Source: Sisyra terminalis
Lineage: Eukaryota > Arthropoda > Insecta > Neuroptera > Sisyridae
Reading direction: 5' to 3'
Assembly (NCBI GenBank): GCA_958496175.1
Contig: OY292278.1
Span: 3,844,001-3,908,000 of the forward strand
DNA: 64,000 nucleotides
The notes beneath the pieces are model-generated. The model was not told the DNA's origin and ran no database searches. It was given only the letters and a program-made list of their open reading frames with translations. The position numbers and the translations under genes are program-made. Position 1 is the stretch's first letter; the number at the start of each line of letters is the position of its first letter. Below are positions 22,361 through 34,663 of this stretch, in pieces.

Positions 22361-23430
22361 TTCCAGGGGAAATACATTTTAAAAGATTAACACTAATTTC
22401 ATTGAGCTTTTGGTAAATTTAGTGTCAACCTTGGTTAAATTAAAGAAAAATATTAACATTTAAAAGGTTAATTATATTTGGATTAAAAAATAAAATATCC
22501 TCCACTTTCTTTGGGAAGTTAATTGGAAAAAAGGAAAATTGGAGAAAAAGTAATTCCTCTGGAAATATTTGAATCTTTTCCCCCAACTTTTAAGAATTGT
22601 GCCCATATCAAAGATACTAAATTGATTTTGAGCTCTAAGTTTAAAATAATTTTATCAGTTTATCAATCAATTTTAGAAGTTTTAGACTATGGAAATAAAA
22701 AAAAACGTATTAGGAATTTTCTAATTTCCAGGGGAAATACATTTTAAATGATTAACACTAATTTCATTGAGCTTTTGGTAAATTTAGGGACCCCAGTGGT
22801 TTCATTTATTAACTTTTAAAACGTTAATTAAATTTGGATTAAAATTAAAATTAAAATATCCTCCAGTTTCTTTGACAAATTAATTGGAAAATTGGAGAAA
22901 AAGTAATTCCTCTGGAAATATTTGAATTTTTTTTCCCCAACTTTTAAGAATTGTGCACTTATAAAAGATACTAAAATGATTTTGAGCTCTATGGGAAAAA
23001 TAATTTTATCAGTTTATCAACTAATTTTAGAAGCTCTAAATTATGGAAATAAAAAAATAAACGTATTAGAAATTTTCTAATTTCCAGGGGAAATACATTT
23101 TAAAAGATTAACACAAATTTCATTGAACTTTTGGTAACTTTAGTGTCAACGTTGGTAAAATTAAAGATAAATAATAACTTTTAAAACATTAATTAAAATT
23201 GGATTAAAAATTAAAATATCCTCCACTTTCTTTCGGAAGTTAATTGGAAAAATGGAAAATTGGAGAAAAAGTAATTCCTCTGGAAATATTTGAATTTTTT
23301 TTCCCCAACTTTTAAGAATTGTCCACATATAAAAGATACTAAATTGATTTTGAGCTCTAAGCTTAAAATAATTTTATCAGTTTATCGACCAATTTTAATA
23401 GTTCTAAATTATAGAAATAAAAGAAGGTCT
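22361..23430. repeat. Tandem repeat, three units of about 360 bp
   Basis: Units start with TTCCAGGGGAAATACATTTT at 22361, 22726 and 23082 (spacings 365 and 356 bp). Each holds ATTAACACTAATTTCATTGA, AAAATATCCTCCA, GTAATTCCTCTGGAAATATT and GATTTTGAGCTCTA. Degenerate partial units may extend to about 22020 on the left (ATTCCCCTGG) and 23600 on the right (AATTCCCCTGGCAGTGA). The frame at 22523-22747 is one unit read through, not a gene. Confidence 0.85.
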
Positions 23431-24125
23431 TAGAAAATTTTTTATACGAATCTTCGTTTTTATTTCCAAACTACAAAAAATGTGAAAAAAGAATTAATAT
23501 AAATGTATTATTTTAAAATTTCCTTTAAAAGAACTCGAAATTAGTTTTCTTAGCTTCTTGGAAAATAAAATAAAAAATGTAATTCCCCTGGCAGTGATAT
23601 GACAATTTTTTCAATGATTCGGATAAGAAAGTACTAAATCATTTTTGGGCTTAAAGAATTAGTTAGTTCTAAAATTGAAATCCTTGATAAAATTCTTGTA
23701 CTACTGATTTTCTTTTAAGAGAGAAAATGAAATGAAATAGTAAAATAAGACGCCTAAAGGAATCAAAAGAATAAAAAATCAGAGGGCACAATTTTTTGGT
23801 TCATTTTTCCATCTACAAGTATTTAAGGCCGAAAGAAAAAGATTGAAATTTTCTTTTCGAATTATGTAAATAACAAATACGCCAGTATGTAAACTGTCAG
23901 TGACAACCTCCTACATACTGTTTTCAAAGAAATACATATTTCATTCGAAATTTATTACAAATTTCCACGAGAAAACAAATTATCTGAATTGTAAATCAAC
24001 AGAAATACATCGAAAAGAAAATTGTGTGAAATCTTTGACTTATTTAATTTTCACTTTAATAGTGAATTTCGAAAACGGTGTTAATTAGTTTAATTAGATC
24101 GACTTAAGTCTCGTTAGAAGTAAAA
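23431..24125. other. AT-rich DNA, no gene seen
   Basis: Transition from the decayed tandem repeat to a less AT-rich stretch beginning near 24.1 kb. No element ends or exons recognised. Confidence 0.45.
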
Positions 24126-24760
24126 AATGGATAATTTCACAGATCACAGATTTTCTTTAGAAAATTTCAACTTTACGAAAACTGGACAACTTACATTTGT
24201 TGTTTGTTGTATTAGACAAAGTTTACAGTTGAATTCATTGACAGTTTATGATTCTCGTTGCAGAGTAAACACAATTTGTTGGCAACATTATTGTTCACAT
24301 TTGACAGAAAACAGAACGGAAACGGAGAAAAAAACGTTGACGATTGGAAAAAGTCAGGAAAATCAATTGTCGCGCGCTAACAATGCAATTACAATGCGGC
24401 GGTTTGTCGGCGACACAAATTGCGATTGTTGCGCGGCTACGTCTTGTGGCTCCGTAGGCAATCAGAAAACTAGTGGTTGCTGAAATCTGTTTCCATCTGC
24501 GAATCCACGCGAAAATATTCATCACCGCACACTACAGCTACCACACCACCAACAACAGTACTTCTGCTCTCACATATACATCCATACATTGAATAAGTCT
24601 CTTCGAATGTCTACGATTCAGCCACGCACTGCTACATAGCATCGCTACAATAGTTGTAATCTTCAGCGGCAAAGATGAGAGATTTTGATGCGTTATCCCA
24701 CTAATCAACTTTTTCGGTCCATTCAAAACTGCCGTGGTATAGAGACTTCCGCCATATAAC
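24126..24760. other. Less AT-rich unique island; possible promoter or noncoding exon
   Basis: Base composition changes visibly, with GCGGCGGTTTGTCGGCGACA at about 24396 and many CG and CA-rich words. An open frame of 118 codons lies on plus (24127-24483), and overlapping frames on minus (24295-24726). Neither shows a domain; the plus frame has a Cys-rich end (CDCCAATSCGS). Overlapping frames on both strands are expected from lower AT content alone. I would treat it as a candidate regulatory or untranslated exon region rather than a gene. Confidence 0.3.
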
Positions 24761-25699
24761 CATTCAAATCCTACAAAAATTTAGTTCATTAAAAAATTCA
24801 ATCTGCCACTAATTATAATAAATAACCAATATTTTCCTCTATGTAAAAAAAAATAAGTTTAACAATAATCAGATTAGACGAATATATATTATTTGCTAAT
24901 TTTTATTTGTGTTGTCTCTCCCCTATAATCTCACTGTAAATCTTTCAAGCTTACCAAAGTTTTATGAGCTTTACTTTTCGCTTACTTCTCTTCTACTTGT
25001 ACACACACTGTTCGTTGGAATTAAATGTGAGCATCGTAATTGATAAGATGAAAGAGAGCCACGTGCGGGGCGTGGGTGGAAAGTTCGTATCTCAATTTAA
25101 CAGTTTTTCGTTTGCAACAAAGCCAAACAAGACAACAGACAGATAAAACCGAAGCTTTGGTGAATGCAAAACGATTGGAAAAGCTTTGACGAATAAAAAA
25201 ACCAAGTTTCTCATTTGCCTAATGGAAAGTGAGTTGTTTCGAAGATTTGAAAAGTCAAAATGTGGGCTGAAAAGAAAATTTTAAATTAGTTTAGTAAAGT
25301 TGGGGTTTAATTAATATTTGCAAAGAAACTTACAATTGGACGAAGTCTTGAAATTTTGTATGAATACTTTTAAATAATTTGTCCGGTTACATGAGTTGCT
25401 CACCAGAAAATTCCTCACATGGAAATTTGCCCACTGGAAAAAAAATATTTTAATTTTATTCATTAAAAGTATAGTAATACGATTTTTAACCAATTTGAAA
25501 AAAATCTTGTTTAGTCACTAACTTTCTGCCATAATTCCAGTTTCCACTTTGTCTTTAATTTAATTCCCAATTTCTTATCAATTTAATTTAATTATCGTAA
25601 AATATCATTGAAGTAACAATACTTAATATTTAATTCTTTTACGTTAATTTTCTGATATACTTTGATTTGCTAGAAATGCTAGATATCAAATGATTTCAA
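24761..25699. other. AT-rich DNA, no gene seen
   Basis: No exon, RNA gene or repeat end recognised. The frames at 24964-25146 and 25311-25493 have no domain. Confidence 0.45.
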
Positions 25700-27088
25700 A
25701 CTAGCTGATCCCCGTGACTTCGTCTGCGTAACGTATTTTATTTTTCATATTCTTATAGGAAAAATATAATCATACTACATCATACATCAAATAAAAAATA
25801 TCTCCAAGTTCAAGAAATTCGGTCTTAATTATGACTAAAAAAATTCGAAAGTTATCAAAATACTCGCATCAAAATAACCCCATCTCCCTTTTTCGATTCC
25901 CGAATGAACCTTTTTCTAAAAACTATTACACTATTGCACTGTACAACACCACCACGAAATTGAAATTTGTACAATTGCACGAAATTCAGTTCTTCCATAA
26001 TCATGTATAACCATTATGTATCTATAAACTTATTATTAAAATATCTGAATTTCAACTATGTAATTAAACCATATTGGATAGTCAAGAGTTCACCGTACAC
26101 GATTTGGCGTATGCCTTTTGCTCTGGAAGAGGATTTTAAATTTCTTTTATCATTATGATGATATGATTATTTATTATTTATCATTATTATGATTTCTGAC
26201 TGGAATTGCGAACTTTTTTCGTGATCCCTTTCAAGTACTTGCAAATAAAATATATTGTCCCCCCCCAAGAAAAAAATCCTGAATCCACCCTTGTCCGTTA
26301 GGGTAGAAATTTTCAAAAAAAAATCTTATCACATGCCTACTTCCTATAAGGAATACACCGAATATTAAAATTTCATCAGTCAGAAGAGTATATAAATTCA
26401 CCATTTTATATATGCACGGTCTTAAAAACATTTTTATTTTAAGCTTTTTTACTATTATTATTAGTATACTTTTACATTTTTTTCATTAATATTTCCTTAC
26501 TGAGCAACCCTAAGGATCTATTTACAACTTTGTAAAAAAAAAGTTTACTGTCAGATTATTATCTATAAAAACATTTATATTTCAAACAGGCAATTTTTTG
26601 TACTTTAAATTAAATTACTGTGCTTTTTAATAGTTGAACTAAAAATATTAATACAGATCATTTTTTAAGTTTTAAATACCTTTTCAATGATATATAACTC
26701 GCCTATCTAAAGTAATTTTTTTCCATTCTCCAGTTTTTACGTAGGGGGTACATCCCTTGATTATTTTTAAGGAATGATAAATAGCCTAACGTGTGTGGGA
26801 AATTGTGTTGTATCTTAGTATAAAGTTTCATTAAATTCGGTTGTTCCATTCTTTAGTTAAATCACCAGCGCACGCGATGTAAGATAGTTTTTTAGTAATT
26901 TTTTCACACATTATTGGAGTTTTAGTATGGATCCCTAATTTTTTTGAAAATTTAATATAGCCTATGTTCACCGGAAATAGTGTAGCTTCCTAACAATAAA
27001 AGAATTTTTCAAATTGGTCAAGTAGTTGCGGAGCCTATTCAAAGCACACAAACAATCAAATTTTTCCTCTTTATAATAATAGATAACA
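25700..27088 (-). mobile_element. Helentron-like element, reverse orientation, about 1.4 kb
   Basis: Starts ACTAGCTGATCCCCGTGACT then TCGTCTGCGTAACG, the inverse of the tails at 46995 and 49668. It ends with TTTATAATAATAGATAAC, the inverse of the 5' end at 46627. It contains the inverse of the ACTAAAGAATGGAACAACCG and GGCTATATTTAATTTTC blocks. A 35-codon frame (25967-26158, SSSIIMYNHYVS...LLLKYLNFNY) is shared with the other two long copies. Compared with 47505-49668 it lacks the tRNA-like segment and other internal parts. Confidence 0.75.
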
Positions 27089-27359
27089 AGATTTTTTTCA
27101 AACTGTCAAACAATGAATTAATTAGTCGCCAATTTAACAAATAATGGTTCAAATAACGAGTTTGATTATTGACAAATTTTGACAACAATCAAAATTAAAT
27201 AAATATATGACATGTTGATTCCTGAAATGAGATTTTCTCGTTATTCAAACAATAATTGTGACACAATATTTATACAAATTCGAATACTAATTTTTTTTTC
27301 TTCCGGGCTAATTTTCATGTGACGATATATCATTGTGCGTTAAGGAATTTTCTAGTGGA
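27089..27359. other. AT-rich spacer
   Basis: Nothing recognised between the Helentron-like element and the duplicated repeat. Confidence 0.4.
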
Positions 27360-28860
27360 TAAGTGTTTGATCACCGTTTATAATTTTATACTCTATCCAT
27401 GTCGGCCAAAGTACATACGTTTGCTTATTATTAGTATTTTGATATTAAAAGCAAATTGTTTTTATAAAATTTATCATACTTTGATTATCATAAACCAAGG
27501 TTTATAAAATACACAAGTGGCCTCATGGTGGCTACGTGACGTATCCAGAAGAAATTCATACATATCTTCAGACTGATTCAAATTTCAAAATTCTTCGTAT
27601 GACGTCATTTTTTTTTCTAATGGGGCAACCTGTGTAATTTATAAACCTTGATCATAAACCTCTTATAACTGGTGAGCCATTTCAGGCATTGTCGAAAAAG
27701 GTTACGGTTTATTTTTAATTTTCTGGTGTTTAAGGCTTGTTTTATTTTTTTTTTCTCTTTTAACATGAGTTAAAGCTTTTAGATAATCAATTTGCTTAAC
27801 CCACGTTGGCTAGAATAGATGAATAGATAATACTTTTTTCCAAATAATCCTTTTGCTTTCAATAATAATAACTTCAGATACATTTACCGATGGTATCGCT
27901 ATATTTGCTTCATTCATCTGAAAAATTTGCCAATTACTAAGTGATAGAATGTAAAATATTTTGATTTTTGTAAATAAAATAAAACAAAAACTATAGTACA
28001 TACTGGACTCATTTTCTTGGGAGTTAAATTGAAGACTTTTACAACTTTTTGATGAAAATATAGCTTTTAAATTTAAGACCGTTTTCTTATATGGTGATAC
28101 ACTCTTGCATTTTGCCTATCGGATTTTCACAATCTATTCAAATTGCATCTTCAGTGTTGAATAAGGCCCAAAACTATTCTGAAACAATTTGTTTAATATA
28201 GAAATATTTATTTTTTTTTTGGTTTAAAATACCGTTTATAATTTTATACTCATTGTTCATGTCTTTGCCGTAACACATACGTTTGCTAATTATAAGTATT
28301 TTGATATTAAAATCAAATTGTTTTTATAAAAGGTATCATACTTTGGTTATCATAAACTTATTATACCTGGTGAGCCCATTCAGACATTATCAAATAACAA
28401 TTTCCTTTTTAACGAGTTAAATCTTTCAGATAGTCAATTTGCTAAGCCCATGTTGGCTACAGTATGTATAGATAATATTTATTTTTCAAATAATTCTTTT
28501 GATTTCAAAAATAATATCAGATACTTTTTCCGATTGCATTGCTATATTTGCTCCATTTCTCTGAAAAATATATCAATTACTAAGTGATGTAATGGAAAAT
28601 ATTTTGATTTTCGTATGTAAAATACAAAAACTATAGTACATACTAGAACTCATTTCTTCGGAAGTTCAATTGAAGGCTTTTACAATTTTTTTGATAAAAA
28701 TGTGGCTTTTAAATTTAAGACCATCTTCTTATATGGTAATGCACTTTTACAGTTTGCCTATAAAATTTTCGCAATCTATTCGAATTGCATCTTCAGTGTA
28801 GGTCCAAATACGGTTCAAAACTATTCTAAAACAGTTTGTTTAATATTGTAATTTTGGTTT
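27360..28860. repeat. Tandem-duplicated repeat carrying CTGAAGA...GAAA motifs (minus strand)
   Basis: The block ACCGTTTATAATTTTATACT...ACGTTTGCTTATTATTAGTA (from 27373) recurs from 28230. A second block, AAGACCGTTTTCTTATATGG...GCATCTTCAGTG (28075-28154), recurs at about 28717-28796. On the minus strand 28796-28767 reads CTGAAGA, T, GCAAT, an 8-nt loop, ATTGC, GAAA. The 28154-28125 copy has ATTGT instead, turning one G-C pair into G-U. Together with 29057-30135 this appears related to the 52801-54459 array. Confidence 0.6.
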
Positions 28861-29056
28861 AAAATATCTGGAAATTGTCTGGAAAAATCATCTTAAATTT
28901 TGAGTGAAATCCAATCAAAGTGTAAAATATTAAAATTGAGCAAATATTACCTATTTTTAATTTTCCGAATCAAAGTTACTTGATTTCAAGTTCATTTTAT
29001 TTGATTTAAGTACATCACCGGTTTTCCCATATATTTTCTTCATTAAAAATAGAAAT
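28861..29056. other. Short linker between duplicated repeat blocks
   Basis: Contains CATTAAAAATAGAAATTATTG, similar to a block inside the 52.8-54.5 kb units. No gene. Confidence 0.4.
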
Positions 29057-30135
29057 TATTGATATAACTTAACTTAATCAATTTCATTTGAAATGTCAAT
29101 CAATATAATTTTATATCCACGAGAAATTAGGAACATTGCCGCATAGGATTTAGGAAGCAATGAAATAGTAAGCTTAAATTCCATATAATAGCTAAAGTTG
29201 GCTAAGGCCATATGTAAGCTTTTCTAAAAGCACTCTCTGGTCTATTATTTTCAAATAATATCCCACCGGAAAAGTATTCAAAACAATATAAAAGTCCATA
29301 CTGAAACCAATCCCAAATTTCTCTTCATAAGTTTTACATACAAGAGGGTCTTTGATGCCATATGCTTAGTACATATTTTGTTATATTAAGTAATATCATA
29401 GTTATTTTCATTCCTTCCACAAATTTTCTTCCTTTTGGGAAAGTTTCAATAAGTTCGAGAACGTCATTTACTAAAAAAAGAACATTTTAAATAACTTAGA
29501 TAATGAAATATTCACCGCAATGACGACACATAGCGATAGGAGCTTTTAAGTTAAACCCATTTTCATTTACCACGGCCATTACGCAGACGCAATGAAAATC
29601 ACTAATATAATTAAACTTAATCAATTTCATTTGAAATGTCAATCAAAAATTTTATATCCAGAAGAAAATAGGAATATTACCGCATAGGATTTAGGAAGCA
29701 ATGAAATAGAAAGCTTAAATCCCATATAATAGCTAAAGTTGGCTAAGGCCATATGTAAGCTTTTCCAAAAGCACTCTCTGGTCTATTATTTTCAAATAAT
29801 ATTCCACCAGAAAAGTATCCAAAACAATCCCGAATTTCTCTTCATAAGTTTTACATACAAAAGCTTCAAATTTGATGCCATGTGCTTAGTACATCTTTTA
29901 TTATATTTAGTAATATCATAGTTATTTTCATTCCTTCCACAAATTTTCTTCCTTTTGGGAAAGTTTCAATAAGTTCAAGAACGTCATTTACTAAAAAAAG
30001 AATATTTTAAATAACTTAGAAATATGTAAATGAAATATTCACCGCAATGACGACACATAGCAATAGGAGCTTTTAAGTTAAACTCATTTTCATTTACCAC
30101 GGCCATTACGCAGACGCAATGAAAATCACTAAGTG
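29057..30135. repeat. Two tandem units of about 540 bp
   Basis: Unit one (29057-29600) and unit two (29608-30135) share CATTTGAAATGTCAATCAA, GCATAGGATTTAGGAAGCAA (29141 and 29682) and CTAAAGTTGGCTAAGGCCAT. They also share the end CCATTACGCAGACGCAATGA followed by AAATCACTAA. The repeat's beginning resembles the TTGAAATAATTTAACTTAACTTA block in the 52.8-54.5 kb array. No coding. Confidence 0.8.
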
Positions 30136-30272
30136 ATTTATTAATCATTTAAAAAGCTCTTTATGCAAGCAGTATTAAGCGTGGAAAACCAACCAACAAT
30201 AAATTTGACTGATCAGAAAATTAAGTTGTTAATCATTTGTTTCGATTGTTTTAATTTTTTGTTTAAACATAG

Positions 30273-30337
30273 TTCCGAATCGTTCTGGACTAAAAACAAA
30301 ACTTAAGCGTCGTAGATGGCCGTGGGATATGCAACAG
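30273..30337 (+). CDS. Candidate small exon, unidentified basic peptide
   Basis: Preceded by a T-rich tract ending AACATAG and followed by CAACAG|GTATTTG, so both splice sites are good. The only open frame reads PNRSGLKTKLKRRRWPWDMQ with a two-base lead-in and ends in phase 0. It is less AT-rich than its surroundings. It does not join in frame with the next candidate exon at 30495, so it may belong to a different isoform or be a chance exon-like sequence. I do not recognise it. Confidence 0.3.
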
Positions 30338-30494
30338 GTATTTGCAATGACAGATAATTTGGCAATTGCTAAACATTTTCTTAATTGATTCAGTTCAAAA
30401 TTATTGAGTTTTTTTTTAAAATCGAAGTGCTAATGTAAAGTAAAATTAAACAATTTTCTTATTAAAGTGTAAATATTTTGTTTGTGTTATGTAG

Positions 30495-30535
30495 AAGTGA
30501 ACAATGCCGTCCTGATCCGGAAGCTGCAATCACAG
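30495..30535 (+). CDS. Candidate small exon, Cys-containing (joins in frame to 31356)
   Basis: Acceptor TTTGTGTTATGTAG, donor CACAG|GTTAGA, 41 bp. With a two-base carry-in it reads SEQCRPDPEAAIT and leaves one G, which combines with AG at the start of the 31356 exon to give GAG. The frame therefore continues into EELCDLC. The phase match and the unusual GC content for this neighbourhood are the evidence. Function unknown. Confidence 0.4.
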
Positions 30536-31355
30536 GTTAGAATATCATTGGCAATATTCGAATCAAATAAAGTTTTTTAATTTGTTTAGTTTGAAAACTT
30601 TTACTTGATTTATTATATAGTTGAGCGGTTCAGCCACTGGCTGAACTAATAAAGTTGAAACAAAAAAAAAATTGGAGATACAGCGTGTTTTGTTGTAAAA
30701 TTTATTAAAATTTTCACCATAGTTTTAATGATTTCTACGATGATAATTTTTTTTTTTTTTGGTTTTTGTGTGTAATATGAGACTGAAAGTTACTTTTCAT
30801 TGTTTCTTGATAATAGTAAAACTTTAGTAACTTTAGTTTTCTTTTATAAAATGTTTAAGGCATTTTGCCAATTCCTTATTTTTCATTGGAAAGTGCATCT
30901 TTCAAATAACAAAACTATAAAGTTAAATGCCTTATCAATCTCTTGGGTATCAACTGAAGAATTGTCTACAATTCCCGGTTAGTTCTCGTATCAAAACTAT
31001 TTCCAAGACTTTAGAAGAAGTTTGAAAACTTCGAAAAAATATAAAACCTACGCTTTTCACTTTTGATGAATTCCAAAAAATCAATTTGCCAAACTTAGTG
31101 AAAACTTTAATAATTTTGTCAGTTGTACTGAAACTTTAAAGTCGACAAACTTTTAGTTGTCCAACTTTGAATGTAAAGCTCCCTTTATGATTGAAATGGT
31201 GCAGGAAAATTGTCGTGAATTCGTTATATATATATATTTAGTGAATTGCAGAACGCAAAAAAAAATTGAGATGGAAAATTCAATGAGAACAGATAGGTTT
31301 ATATGTGTGGTATCGAGATGAGAAATGCCAATAATTTAAATGTGTGTTTTATTAG

Positions 31356-31496
31356 AGGAATTGTGTGATTTATGTTTGTCGTTGTCGAGACGTGGAATAG
31401 CACAAGTTCTTTCATGCAATAAACATGGGATTTATTGCCAACGACGCATCGCATCTGATCGCATCCTACCGCCAATAATTCCACCACCGGCTAAAA
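31356..31496 (+). CDS. Candidate exon of an unidentified Cys-rich protein
   Basis: Acceptor TGTGTTTTATTAG. The frame reads EELCDLCLSLSRRGIAQVLS, then CNKHGIYCQRRIASDRILPP and IIPPPAK, with a possible weak donor (AAAA|GTAATA) at 31497. Cysteine spacing is C-x2-C-x13-C-x6-C, with no obvious signal peptide in this exon. GC content drops sharply after the proposed donor, although the frame stays open to 31840. The preceding in-frame exon at 30495 supports it. I do not recognise the family; a secreted or zinc-binding Cys-rich segment are both possible. Upstream and downstream exons were not located. Confidence 0.45.
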
Positions 31497-33080
31497 GTAA
31501 TAATAATAGTAATTTGAATTACAACATCCAACAACTCTCTGGAGCGAATTTATTATTGGATTTCCACAATTTCACTGTCAAGTTCAATATTCTCGCATAT
31601 TTTCCCACTTCACATACCTACGTAATATATGCGTTGATAATAATACGAGTGCATTTTATTCACACCTCTTGGCAAATGCTTGCACAAAAATCAATGGTTC
31701 ATGCATATATGTATATATTTCTTTTTGTCCTCCTCCCTGAATTTTCCGAGAACGAGCAGAGTTCATATCTTGCTTTCCATACAAACATTTTCAAATATAA
31801 ATATTTTAAATACTCACAACTTCAGCAACTAAATTCGTGATAAAACTCCCACGAAAACTTTAATCTTAGGTCTTATATACGGAAAGCACATTCTGTGCTT
31901 TTTACACAGTATAACTTAACAATAAGATAATTTCATTTCTTGTTCTTTACTGAAAAGTTTAAAAATTAAAATAAGTATTTTTTTTTCCACATAAAAACGA
32001 GTGAAATGTTTTTAATTTCAATTTAATACGCATTTAATGATTAATTTCGAAAAATTAAAACCTTCTTTTTTATTATTTCCCTCCCCTCACCTCTCAATAC
32101 TTTCATCAACCTTTCAAAGATAAATTAATTTAATTTTTGAGTTCTTTTTCTTATGCTCTTAAATATTATTAAAAGTATTGGATTTCCCCACTTCTGAGTT
32201 TTCCCATAGTTGATTTATTTTACCATAATGAGTTACAACAATACTTAATGTAATTGTGATTGGAAAAAAAACAAAAAAGGATAAAATCAATGGTCAAGTA
32301 CAGGTGGTTTGATTTTTTAACGAAAATTCATATGTATCAGTTCATAAAAAATTTAAGGGCCTATATTAGTGGGAAATGATTATTACACCTCCTATAGTTT
32401 TGTCAATAACATTAAAAAAATATTGAAAATTCTACTCTACTTCCTGTTCATATTGGTGGTCATATTTCAAAGGAAAAAAAAATTATAAAATATAAAGAGG
32501 GGAGTTATAATCAGGAGTAGAACTTCTATTTTGCAAACGTATTTTATCAAATTTTCTGAATGATTACAAAAACGGGTTGATTGGAAAAAAAATACAATTT
32601 TCATTTACACCTTTGTTCTTTTACGACAATATTCTTCATTCCTATATTGTGTCGTTCGAATTTATTCCCTCACTGCTTAAAGTATAGAATAGATAAGTAC
32701 TAGAAGTGTATGGTGGAAATTTTGTTCAAATATTTATTTAGGTATTTAAAATTTCGTTATTTTCACCACGTGTGGACATTAATTTTTTATCATTTAATTG
32801 TTTTCCACTTCTATCAACCTATTTTTAGTAGGTACTTGTCTATTCTATGCTTTAACTTGAGTATTTATAAATTTTTAATGAAGTTGAATGAAATCAACCG
32901 TTGTCGAGGAATAACATAGAATGACACAAAATTAAAATAACTAATAACGTCGTACTGGAATAAAGAAGTATGTGTTTTGTTCGGGATAGAACTCACACGA
33001 CAAAAACATTACTAGTATAGCCGTTCAAGTATAATCCCTCACCAAACAGTACGTGGAAGCTATTTTTTTAAATAAATAGA
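31497..33080. other. AT-rich DNA, no gene seen
   Basis: The open frame from the preceding exon runs on to 31840 but loses coding character (hydrophobic, AT-driven). A frame at 32710-32919 is likewise AT-driven. TATATATA occurs at 31220-31230. No element ends recognised. Confidence 0.45.
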
Positions 33081-33089
33081 TTGATAGAT

Positions 33090-33847
33090 TAGGCCTCAAA
33101 CGTGGTTTACATAAAAAAAATCGTCACCGGAAAGCACCGCGTTCTTACCCCCCGCTCCCCTGAATTGATTTTTCCCAAAAAAATATACATATATATTTTT
33201 TCATTATTACTTTTGAACCTTGCTAGATACAAATAAAATAGCTATAATCGAAATGTAAGCTGAGAAAATTTCCTACAAAAAAGGTTCTATACTAATTTTC
33301 CATAAACGTTATAGTTTGGCCGGAAATTGATGTCGAAAGCGCTGGTGTCTTTTTGCATAAGATCAGATCGCGGACAAAATATTGCGAAAATTTGTTTTTC
33401 TTGACAAATGTGTACATTTTTGCTTAATAATCAAAATGGATCTGTATAGAGAATTAAACGCTCTACAAAAAAGGACTGATACGATTTTTTGATTAGTCCA
33501 TGTGTTCAAAAGTTATTCAAGATCAAAGTTCAGTTGTTTAAAAATTTAATCTAAAAAAAAATAATAATAAAAAAAAATCATTTGTTGACATCTCTCACAA
33601 ATCAAATTCATGTTTGATAAAGTATAGAAGAGATTTATTATTTAAATAGTCGTTTGAATGGTATAAAAATCAGAAGAAGTAAAAATAACTTGTCCCATGT
33701 TATTCTTATGGGAAATAAAAAAATGCGATGTGGACTACCTAAATAATAATATTAAGAGCTGTAATTTTAACTGGTGTCTTTTTACGTCAAAACAAAACTT
33801 TTTAGTCTGTTTGCAAGCAAAAATATTTTTTTTTTTTGAATCACCTA
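33090..33847. mobile_element. hAT-like MITE of the palindromic superfamily, degraded left end
   Basis: The right end is the inverse of TAGGTGATTCAAAAAA. The interior has GAATTAAACGCTCTACAAAA plus AAGG (about 33453), AAAGTTATTCAAGATCAAAG (about 33500) and AATAATATTAAGAGCT (about 33745), the three motifs shared by the other families. The left border (TAGGCCTCAAACG) does not match the right one, and no target duplication is clear. Confidence 0.5.
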
Positions 33848-34663
33848 ATGTACTGTATTGAAATTGAAAAATTTATAACCAAATTATTTGTTTAAAAAAT
33901 GCTTTTAAGTACAATTTTTTTAAATGTTTAAAATTTGTTTAATGATTAATTTTTAATCCTTTACCTCTCGAGATCATTATGAATTTTGAGATTTTTAGAA
34001 TATTTCTACTGAAAACTAAGCCATTGACGTTTTTTTACCGAGAAAATTAAATTTTTGTGGTCCCAACTGAAAATAACTAGATATCTATTGAATCTCAAAA
34101 TGTTTTATGATTAAAAATTCATTTTTTAAGATAGTATATTTCATTTTGTATTTAGTTTTTGATAGTCTGGTAACATTTGTCGATGTTTGGATATCTTCAT
34201 AATTAAGAGTTTACTTCTTCAATATTTCAAACGAAAAATCACTTAAAATCTAGTAACTTTTGGAACTTTCCCCGAAAAGAAAATATATCTCTCATATAAT
34301 TAAATCATTTGATTCCTGATTTCTCCTTAAATGCCAATAATTTTCAGAAATATCAACAATAATGTAACACGATTTTTAAAAATGTAAATTTTTGTATGTT
34401 TTCAACCATCATCTTCACGTTAACCATGGCACATACGGGAAATTTTTACAGAACCTTTTTTGTAGAAAATTTTCTTAACTTTCATTTTGATTATAACTCA
34501 TTTATTTGTATCTAGCACGGTTCGAAAGTTATAATAAAAAAATTTTTTTTTTTTTTCGGAAAAGGCATTGGTGACAGATTTTTTGGTTGAAATCATGTTA
34601 AGGACCAAATTTATTCAATTGATAAAACAATTGGATTCCAGGTATTTTTGGGGTTCACTAATA
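33848..34663. other. AT-rich DNA with possible MITE remnants
   Basis: An isolated ACCTTTTTTGTAGAAAATTT near 34446 resembles the inverse of the shared CTACAAAAAAGG motif, suggesting an old palindromic MITE fragment. No genes. Confidence 0.4.

Noticed and set aside
22361..23430. CRISPR-like array
   Set aside because: Units are about 360 bp with no short repeat/spacer alternation, and the DNA is eukaryotic; it is an ordinary tandem repeat.
24127..24483. 118-codon plus-strand frame starting MDNFTDHRF
   Set aside because: No domain; overlapping frames on the other strand are equally open, as expected in a less AT-rich patch. Kept only as a compositional island.
31497..31840. Continuation of the 31.36-kb frame to a stop at 31840
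   Set aside because: Coding character and GC content drop after 31496 where a donor-like GTAATA occurs; the remainder is hydrophobic AT-rich translation.
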